From Acephala macrosclerotiorum (taxonomy: Eukaryota > Ascomycota > Leotiomycetes > Helotiales > Mollisiaceae): a stretch of 64,000 nucleotides of DNA. The notes beneath the pieces are model-generated. The model was not told the DNA's origin, did no database searches, and saw nothing but the letters and a program-made list of their open reading frames with translations. Of the stretch, positions 56,001-64,000 are shown in pieces. The stretch spans positions 186,001 to 250,000 of the forward strand of contig MU119244.1 of NCBI GenBank assembly GCA_014904845.1, in the 5' to 3' direction. The stretch's first letter is position 1. Every line of letters starts with the position of its first letter. The position numbers and the translations under genes are program-made.

Positions 56001-58071
56001 GCAAATGACTGGTTGCTCTTGCGGGCGGTGGACTCTGGTCGCTTAGCCCAGTTAGTGCTCTTTCAAGCTCGACTGACGTTGCTCACTCTTATCCTGCAGC
56101 GAACAGGGTAGCGCAGGGGATCATGAGCGAGGCAAAGATCCTCTCTTGAGGATGCAGGGGTCGTCGCGCAAGGAGAAACTGACGAAATACGTGTTGACGC
56201 TGGTCTTGTCTCGCTCGAGCTGCGTGGATGTGGATGTGGATGTCAGATTACTATACCGCAGGAGCAGGAACAACTTAAGTCGAAAAATAGACCTACTTAC
56301 TTATAGGAAACGGAGCGACACGCAACGGCCTGGGACTTGTGCGGGAGCTGATCAACGCGGCGCAGGACGATGGGCCGAAAGCAGTAGTATTTGTAGAGAT
56401 GCTGATGGCTGTTGGGTTGCCTTGCTTCGGGTTGCAGTGGACTGACGACGAGGAGAGTACAGAACGAAACAAAACACTGGGACGTTGCGAATGGCTCATT
56501 TTGTCTTGTCCCTTGCCAAAACAGACCAGGAAAGCCTTTTAGGTTTGGTGTTGACGATGTGCAAGGTCAACGATGATGATTTCCGTCCAGAGGACCGACC
56601 GAATTGGCTGTGGGTGGCTGGGGTGAGGGGTGGTTGGTTGGAGCTTTCTGACGACAGTTTGACTTTGAGGGAGGGGCAACAGAGCCCGGGAAAAGGCTTT
56701 TGATGAAGCAATTAACTACAGATGCAGTCAATGTACGAGAACGGCAAGGCCATGGAAGCCAGCGTTCTTTCAAAATACAATTACACGCATTCTCCCCTTG
56801 GACGGATCCTCGGGGATCAGATATCAGAGATGGCAACAGGGCGAGAGCAACAAACACCGTTTTGTTTGAGCCGCGAGCTGCATTGCATTTCTCTTGCCTC
56901 ACAAGCAGCAGAAGCGTAACCATACCGAGTCAGAGGCATCAGCAACAGCTGTATCCTTTCTGTTAGATCCGATCCTCACTTCCCCGTCCGAGCTGGTCCT
57001 GCGTACCTCGATACTATGTATGCTGTGTATGCTATGCTATGCATCCGTTTTGCCTTTGCCTCGCGGCGGAGCAGCGATCATGGGACCAGATTTGATGCTA
57101 GCTCAGCACACGCCACAGAAAAATCGATAGGGCAGGTCATTTATGCCAACACTGCATCGCCAGTCGACCCAAAGCAGACATAAATGCATAAGCGCATCAT
57201 ACAGCACGGTGGATCTGCAAAGAGCTGAAGCTGATTGACGCATCAAGTGAGAAATGCATAGGAGACTCATGGCAACATGGGAGCTTCAGAGCCGTGATGG
57301 AACACGACCTTATACAGCAACGCGCTCAACGCCTCTGCAGTCTTGTACTAGTAAACAAATGTCCATATTCGGATCTAACAATAGGGGGCTGGAACCACCG
57401 AGGTTTGTTGCTGCTTGACTTTGTATACCCAACCGACTGGACGAGTCCAGACACGAGATATCACCTCGTCACGATAGATACAAGATGTATACGCAGGTTA
57501 CAGTAAGGTTGATGTACTCACCACATGTGAACCACTTCACTTTTCTCTGCAGCAAGACGATTCCTCGAGCCATAACGGTGGCTGTTCCACATGTGCAATG
57601 ATAGAGGATCTGGCGTACGACATGTAAGGTTATCTCGATCTCAAGGCTGTATGGTACCTTATGAGTACCGGGTTGCTGGCATCTCTCGATGGTCTGCAAT
57701 TTCGGGCCCGGTGAAGCATCCGATTGTTCATCCGGTCCGAGATGATCCTCACCCGAAGCCACAAATAGACGATGTCTTTGGTCGTGGCCAGCAACCTGAT
57801 GCGGCTGTTCTGACCGCGATGACGATGGGAGATGTCCCGGTGCCCCTGGCGAAGAGGCTCACAGCATCTGATCGAGCACAAGCCAGTTCGTGTCGTCGGC
57901 GTGCAGCCTCGTATCTCTCTGAAGCTCCATCGTGCCTTGTGGACTGGCGGCCATAATTGTCACCACTCGGATGCCCTGAAAATCTTGACCAGCTCGTGGC
58001 CGGTGGATCAAGACAAGTGACCAGGTCCAGGAACCAGCGAAGAAACCTCCGCCTGGCACCCGCGCTGACAG
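56001..58071. other. Gene-poor stretch
   Basis: About 2 kb without a recognisable protein. Open frames of up to 120 codons overlap on both strands and carry no motif. Confidence 0.4.
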
Positions 58072-58242
58072 GCTATTCAGAGACAGCGCGATGAGATTGA
58101 AGACGCGGAGACATCCTTTGAGCTTGACTCAGAGACAGCGGGTTTGCGCTCTTCAAATGGTTTGCCAAGCGCTCTGAAGCGCAGACGTCTCACGCTAGAG
58201 GATCACGGTGATCCTGCACGGGCGCTTTCGTCCTACTTCTAG
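58072..58242 (+). other. Exon-like open stretch ending in a stop
   Basis: A CTGACAG acceptor-like sequence is followed by 56 sense codons with protein-like composition: QRQRDEIEDAETSFELDSET, GLRSSNGLPSALKRRRLTLE, DHGDPARALSSYF, then TAG at 58240-58242. It looks like the last exon of a gene, but no upstream exon could be joined. A further open stretch at 58264-58563 also has codon-like composition. Identity unknown; these may be scraps of a decayed gene. Confidence 0.25.
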
Positions 58243-58563
58243 CAATATCAAACTCCCAAGGGAGTGAACAACAGGAACCACTGCAACCACCACGCCAATA
58301 GGAACACTTACCACCTACATGGAATCTTCAAGCTCAACATCAAGGATTCTTCATCGCCCTTGGGTATCTGGAAGTCCTCTCTTGCACCTCTCAAGGTCCA
58401 AGCTTTCTCCCAGTCTTTCCCCTCCTCACCAGTCATGATCCACTTGCAAGCTTCACCGGTCACGGGTCGTCAATCTCGTAAGGTTCTCGACGACTGCAAT
58501 CTTGATGACATGGATTTCCTCTCACACGCTGACATGATGGGTTCAGCCACAAACAAGCCATGA

Positions 58564-61500
58564 AGACCAGGATTAATTAATAGATGCACAACGGTGGCCC
58601 GCGGCAGGACCAAAAGGAGGCCGGGTTTACGGGCGTAGATCCACTATTCAAACACATTAGCGCTCCAGGACGAGCTCGTGACCTTCCCCTTGTTTGGACG
58701 TCGAAATGGAGCCACGCAGCCATTATTGCCATCTGGAGATTCTGTGTGTCTTCTGCTGGCCTCGTTGGTGCCGAGACCATCCGCCACCAAGACGTCCTAC
58801 TGCAAGCCACGCCGTCGAGATTTATAATAGCGAGCGAAAGCGCTGTGATCGAGCTTCCAGCTCCTCGAGATCCAGACGAGCCTCGACACAAGGTGAGGCA
58901 AAACTCGGGAATTGAGACCAACCATTCGATCTGGTTCACGGCATCAGAGGCGTGTTCCAGCCTCGAAATAGCAGATTGCCGTGACTGAGGCCGTACAGAC
59001 GTCCAAAAGCAAAGCAGCCTTCCAGTCGCTCATCGCAGACTACCAAGCGGAGAGACGAACTGTTGCGCACCAATGCAGCCATTCAACGCTCACCGGGATC
59101 TAGGAATCTGGGAATCTGGCACGAGTCCTTAGGGCTTCACGGCTACATACACTGCATTACGTTGCGCGAAAGACCCTCGGGCTCTCACACATCCACGTTA
59201 CGTGCTGCAAGCATCCGCAGCTGAGGGAATACAATCATAAAAACATCCATTCCCTTGCGCAACCTCGAAGCGCACATCAGAAGGAGCCCAAAGCTGGCAC
59301 GAGTAACAAGCAATAGACATGCGGACGATCTCCTCCAAGCCATTCAGCTGTCAAACCTTCTCACAGCTAATTTGACTTTCATCTGTTCGTTTGGAGGTGT
59401 CATTGGATCCCAAAGCTCGACCAATCACGCCGCTCAATTGAGATATATCCTCAATTGCATTGTGAAGACGACATCGTATGCGCGCGAGTAAAAGCCATGA
59501 CGACACTTTGCAGACGTCTCTTTCCTCCAGTCGCATCCATCAGGCTCTTGCGAAGTTGTATCCGTCAGAGGAGGGCGGCTCGATATATCCGCTAGCTATT
59601 TGTGGGACTGGAATGAGGGGTAAAATGACCCGATATTTTGAAGGTGGGGTACGGAGATACATAGGGGAATTGAAAGGCGCTCAACAACACCACAGCCGAA
59701 ATGTGACGATGTTTCACCATGAACGCATCGCCATCCCATCTTCGCAGATTTCAATCACATTTCAGGAACAGCACAATTCATCCCGCAAATAATTATATGC
59801 ACATCAGCAATTTTCAAAGCCTCAGCTTACCCGGCATCCGCTTCCGCTTCTCCATCTAGCAGTTTTCATCGAAAAGATCATCGCCACCACTAACACACCC
59901 TTCGGTTCCAGTGGCAGCCTTCTCAACAAGAGTTACTTTTCTACACGTGAATTGTGGCCAATCATCGCTGAGATAATGTTCCTTCCCAATCGCCTCTGGA
60001 TTTCATCCCGGCTGAATTGCTTCCTCTTTTCAGCGACTCGCATTCCACGGCTTCCCGTACCCAGATCTTGCACGCAAGTCAGGCCGTGCCACCCTGAGCG
60101 AGATCTGAACCTGACAACACCATCTCACATCAACAAGCATAATGAGGCATTTCGCCATAGGAAACTAAAGGCGACTGACAGGTGAGTTGCAGAGGTGTTT
60201 CCAAGTCCAGCTTCAACTATGCGTCCACCCTCCCGAGTTCCGCCCCGTTCCACCACACCGCGCATCTCAAATCTCACTTCAGTTCTCCTTTCCACCATTC
60301 ACGCCTTTACCTTCCAGAAAATACTAACCCAGCAGAGCCTATCAGTATTAACCAGGATCTGCTATCTCACTGCATAAAGCCCAGGGAGTTGGCTTACATT
60401 AAGCTCTGCCACTTATGTACAAGCACTTGCTTTTTTGGTTGCTATTTTTCCTTTAACATGTGCTCTTGCATCGCGCGTCCCATGACCCAAAAAGCAACTT
60501 TGTCACGTGCATGAAGTCTGCAGGAGAAGCTCCCAATGAGCGGAACGGGACGGAGAGCTCTCCTAAGGCAATGTATAGGCCCACGAGGCCCCACCTCTAT
60601 TCTCTGTTCAGTGATATGGTTCTGCATTTTTCTGTATTACATTACCTCTTCCTTTCTGCACTTTGCCTTCCTTCACCCCACACTGCACCAAAGTTCCGCA
60701 ACTCCATCCCACTCGTTTCTTTCGGAAACGCTACAGAGTACCCGCGAAAGTATTCATACCCGCATCACCAATCCCATGGCAAGGATAAACATGGGAATGC
60801 TAAGCTTCGCGGGTAAGGAGACGGCCCAAGAAACCTCCAAGCCCGAAATGCAACCCTGCAGACGCAGCTTCCCACTACTTGCTAACTACGTGTTCGGACC
60901 TGGCGCTTGTGCACCTCATTCAATGCGGATGTTTACGAGCACTGGACCAAGACAGAATGTCCAACATCTTTATAGATGCTGCCCTACTGTTTGCATATCA
61001 ATAGCAGCAAGACATTACTTGTTTGAAACAAGGATTTGCAACTTGCCCGACATTACTTCCGAGCCAGTTGATCTGAAGCCTTCTGCTTTGCGAGAGATGA
61101 CCTATGATTTCTCAAGGTAGGGTATCTGCAGATCTTGGGATCCCTTACTCTTAGGAGTCCAGCGTCAAGAAATCCCTCTTCATTTGGTCATCCGAACTTC
61201 AGGCTCTTCTTCTTTCCCCGTTTGAAAGCGTTTGTTGATTACTTGAGACAAGACAGAAGATCTCGCGATAACTCAAACTCGAATTGTCATATTCTCAAGG
61301 TTCAAGACACTAACACGACCATTCAATCACCATGTTCAGATCCCGAGGCCAATAGTCAAAGAGACCGAGTTTCCATACGTACGTACCCATCCCGCTCTCC
61401 GAGGCTCGAGATCTGTTCCTTCTCGAAACTCTGCTCCTTCCTACTAAAGCATTCTACCTACTCCTTTAGCATCGTCTCCGTGACTTCGGCAAGGCAACGC

Positions 61501-61592
61501 AAAGTTCTAGAAGTCCATCTCATCTCGTCGAGCGTCTCAACGGACAGAAAATCTCCCCATCAGAAGAAAAGGCGATATCGAATCATATCTTT
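58564..61592. other. Gene-poor stretch
   Basis: About 3 kb with no supportable gene on either strand. Many short overlapping frames have no motif. From about 61380 the plus strand is pyrimidine-rich. Confidence 0.4.
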
Positions 61593-61631
61593 CTCCCTCC
61601 ATCCCTCCATCCCTCCATCCCTCCATCCCTC
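61593..61631. repeat. CCCTCCAT 8-bp tandem repeat
   Basis: Almost five head-to-tail copies of the 8-mer CCCTCCAT inside a CT-rich stretch. Confidence 0.85.
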
Positions 61632-63199
61632 GCCTCGTTTCCCTTCTCTTCACTTACCAATCTGGTACCCCTTCCGTACCTTCAACACGCCAAACTCGTT
61701 CAGTCTTTCCAGTCTCCTCGCCTGTTCAACCACCCACCCAAGATCTCTTGCCTGTCAAACCAAGAAACAACTCAACCGATGGAACGGAGCATGAGGAGAG
61801 CAGACCTGGAGACTGGATGATGGAAGCCGAAACAGTGACGAGGGATCGTGTAGGGTAGAGTGCCTGCTGCTGAAATTCAAAGTAATTCCCACTGGTTTCG
61901 CCAACATTAAGAAAGGAGGATGGCCCCGATGTGAGCAAGACGGAGCTCTGGGTACCTTGGCATGTTGTCACGATCGGAGTTCCAAACAATGGAGGACTTG
62001 AGAACTTTTGGCACAATTGGATATTGAAAAGTTGATCAAGTTCGTGACAAGGGATCGGGTGGAGAAAAGCAAAGGTTTAGAGTGGAATCTTGCATGAAAC
62101 GAAGCTAGCGACTTGTCATCTCGATACTGAAGAGTGACAGAGGACAGAGCACGGTAACATCTTACGAACGAGCAACACCGTTTAGAATATAGATGGCTGG
62201 GTGTGCTGAAATGTAAAGGAGTCTTCATTCTCTAGCTATGGGATCCTGTCTTTCTCTCTGCGCCTACTCCCAATGTTCATGTGTCCCAGTGCCTAGCTAG
62301 TCACCCCAAGTCCCGATTGTCTCCTTGTTATTCCAGCCCTTCTCTCCATTCTTACGGCCTTCCCCCGCCCCTCCTTCCCTCGATCGTTCGGAGTCCAGGT
62401 GTTGTCACGTTGTCAAGCTGTCAAGTCTCGCCAAGAAAAATACGCACTTACAATATGGGAATTTTTCACATGACTGTTGATACCAGGTGGAGTGAACCAA
62501 TGAAACACACTGGCACGCTCTATGAAAGAAGTATCCTCTAAAAGTACATCAGTGAGCTCTTCGATTTCACCGAAGGGGGCGAGAACATACCAAGAAGCGA
62601 TCCTGAAGGATGATTTTTTTGGGGGGGTGGGGTCTTATGCTTTTCATAGAATGTCCGGTACTATAGTACCAAGACCACACTGTCGTCGTACATTGCATGT
62701 ACTTCTCCGACTTGAGGTAGTCCAAAAGATTAGGAGGGAAAGGGCTTGCGGAGAAAGATCGTGAACTGTCTTTCCAGGCCTCCTTTGCGAAGGTGTGCCC
62801 AGAAAATCGAACTAGAAATTGGTGGATGAGGAGCTACACCGATTGGAGCAGCTAACAGAGTGACACAGTCCTGCTGCGGAGCATTGCCCATGTCTCTAGT
62901 TGGCTCAGCTTGAAGATGTTGTAATTTGGACACTTTCCTGGTGCGGTATTAATCTTGCTCGTACTTTGGAAATTGGTGGAGCATACGTTGGAAAGCGTTT
63001 TCGTGGGGGATATGGCCACCCGCGGAGCGCGGATAGCTAAAGATGTGCTTCTTTCTGCATCGCTGAAAGAAAGATGCTGGAGTCTTGCGTCGAAGTGTCG
63101 TGCCTCCCTTGGGTGATTTGTTGCCGTAGGCGTGTACTTCATTTGCGCCATATGCAACGTCGCAGAATTGGTTAAGTCAAGGATTTCCTTCATCAAAGA
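61632..63199. other. Gene-poor stretch
   Basis: About 1.5 kb without a recognisable gene. A T7-G7 junction lies at about 62614-62627. Divergent short frames have no motif. Confidence 0.4.
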
Positions 63200-63872
63200 C
63201 GCAAATTAGCTTCTGCATCAGGCAGACGTAAGGTGTTGGAGCTTACCAGAGACGTGACGCTGTCTCCTTGAAGCAGGTACCAAGAGTTTCCGCTGAAGTA
63301 CCTTCGCAGGTTGCTTAGAAATCAATTAGTGGGCCATCGAGGTGGGAGACATGACCTGTGACTTACTCAAGGTTCTTGCTAACAATCCTTGACCGAAGTC
63401 AGCCAGTCCCTCCCCAAGTCCCCGAGGGCTGAGGCCCAGAATTGGTAGACGTATTGATTAGCATGCTAGCGACAGCCAAGCCCTCGCACAACGGTTTACC
63501 GTCGGCGTCGGACATGGTTGCGTTAGCAGCGATGTGCAGTCGGAAAATTCCTCAGGCGTCGAGAGTCAAGACGCGCTTCAGTGCCGATTGTTTGATTTGG
63601 TTGAAGTTCGGCCGCTAATAGCATAGCAGGCCTAGGCGGACGATGGGAAAGTCGTGCCATTGTTGTCGTTAAGAGAACGGAAATTTTTGCTCGAGAGCCG
63701 AGAGCAAGGAATATCGTCCTCTATTGTCGAAAAGCTGCATCTTATTAGCACACTGAACGGCATAAATTGGAGAAAGTGATCTTACGGGAAAACAGACCTA
63801 TAGCATCAAAACCAGCTCCATCGTGAGTTTGCGCGGTAGCTAATAGACTCGGTGACGCTTACTTGCGTGACC
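63200..63872 (-). other. Possible small-exon gene or its remnant
   Basis: Several well-formed splice signals occur on the minus strand. One is a donor GTAAGT near 63365 with branch CACTAATT and acceptor CTAAG just before 63312. It opens a stretch reading NLRRYFSGNSWYLLQGDSVT and then a donor GTAAGC near 63248. Upstream, GTAAGA and GCTAATAAG bracket another short piece (MQLFDNRGRYSLLSALEQKF) that soon hits a stop. I could not build one continuous frame and do not recognise the protein. Confidence 0.25.
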
Positions 63873-64000
63873 ATAGTAGCGGAGGCTGGGATTGTGCTGT
63901 GGTGCCTATTGGGGATGTGTGGGAAGAAACTCATCAGCTTGGAGCTAATGGCGATGGGAGTGTTGGAGAGCTTGTCGAACGATCGAGACTTCTGCCATTC

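Noticed and set aside
55501..56004. 167-codon minus-strand frame upstream of GSK-3
   Set aside because: Low-complexity Ser/Thr/Pro and repeat-encoded Lys-Gln-Ala-Ser runs; best explained by the simple repeats.
63200..63872. Glucoamylase (GH15) fragment, suggested by a YFSGNSWYL motif
   Set aside because: The motif is short, and no other GH15 block was found in order, so the identity is not claimed.
1..64000. tRNA, rRNA, CRISPR array or prokaryote-type operon
   Set aside because: No tRNA B-box in a cloverleaf context was seen, and no rRNA-like or regularly spaced repeat array. The gene structure is eukaryotic.
1..64000. A complete secondary-metabolite cluster
   Set aside because: No polyketide synthase, peptide synthetase, terpene cyclase or P450 could be recognised; only regulators, one hydrolase, one membrane protein and remnants are present.

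Overview
The window is nuclear DNA of a filamentous ascomycete. Genes carry several short introns (about 45 to 130 nt, GT...AG with CTRAY-like branch sites). They encode typical fungal proteins: Zn2Cys6 transcription factors, a DUF3533/SNG1 membrane protein, a DUF2423 protein and an RMP1-like RNase MRP subunit. The style of the gene-poor and decayed parts suggests Leotiomycetes, but that is a guess. Exon joins below were made by hand from splice motifs, reading phase and family knowledge. No rRNA, tRNA or CRISPR array was recognised.

Layout: (1) 1-13 kb is dense and conserved. It holds URM1 (cut by the window start) divergent from ELP2, then CAF16, RMP1, GPI7/LAS21, a DUF2423 protein and a SIZ/PIAS SUMO ligase. 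(2) 13-22 kb is gene-poor: one small hypothetical gene, a duplicated 41-bp element, and a decayed ubiquitin-specific-protease-like sequence. (3) 22-35 kb is accessory. It holds a Zn2Cys6 factor facing an SNG1-like protein, a gutted short-chain dehydrogenase, an alpha/beta hydrolase, a second Zn2Cys6 factor and a C2H2-like protein. (4) 36-45 kb is a nest of broken genes: three copies of one paralogous family with a PPEVR-type N-terminus, around an NmrA-like pseudogene and a Zn2Cys6 pseudogene. (5) 45.8-54.9 kb is conserved again: an FLX1-like mitochondrial carrier, splicing factor HSH49/SF3B4, cap-binding protein CBC1/CBP80, and GSK-3 kinase. (6) 55-64 kb is nearly gene-free, with simple repeats and a few exon-like scraps.

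Functional links: URM1 and ELP2 both serve modification of the tRNA wobble uridine (thiolation and mcm5 side chain) and share one intergenic region. HSH49 and CBC1, both in nuclear mRNA processing, lie tail to tail. The broken genes of regions 2 and 4 carry in-frame TAG/TGA codons that a single C-to-T change from CAG or CGA would explain. They also carry frameshifts and deletions, so the decay may be partly RIP-like.
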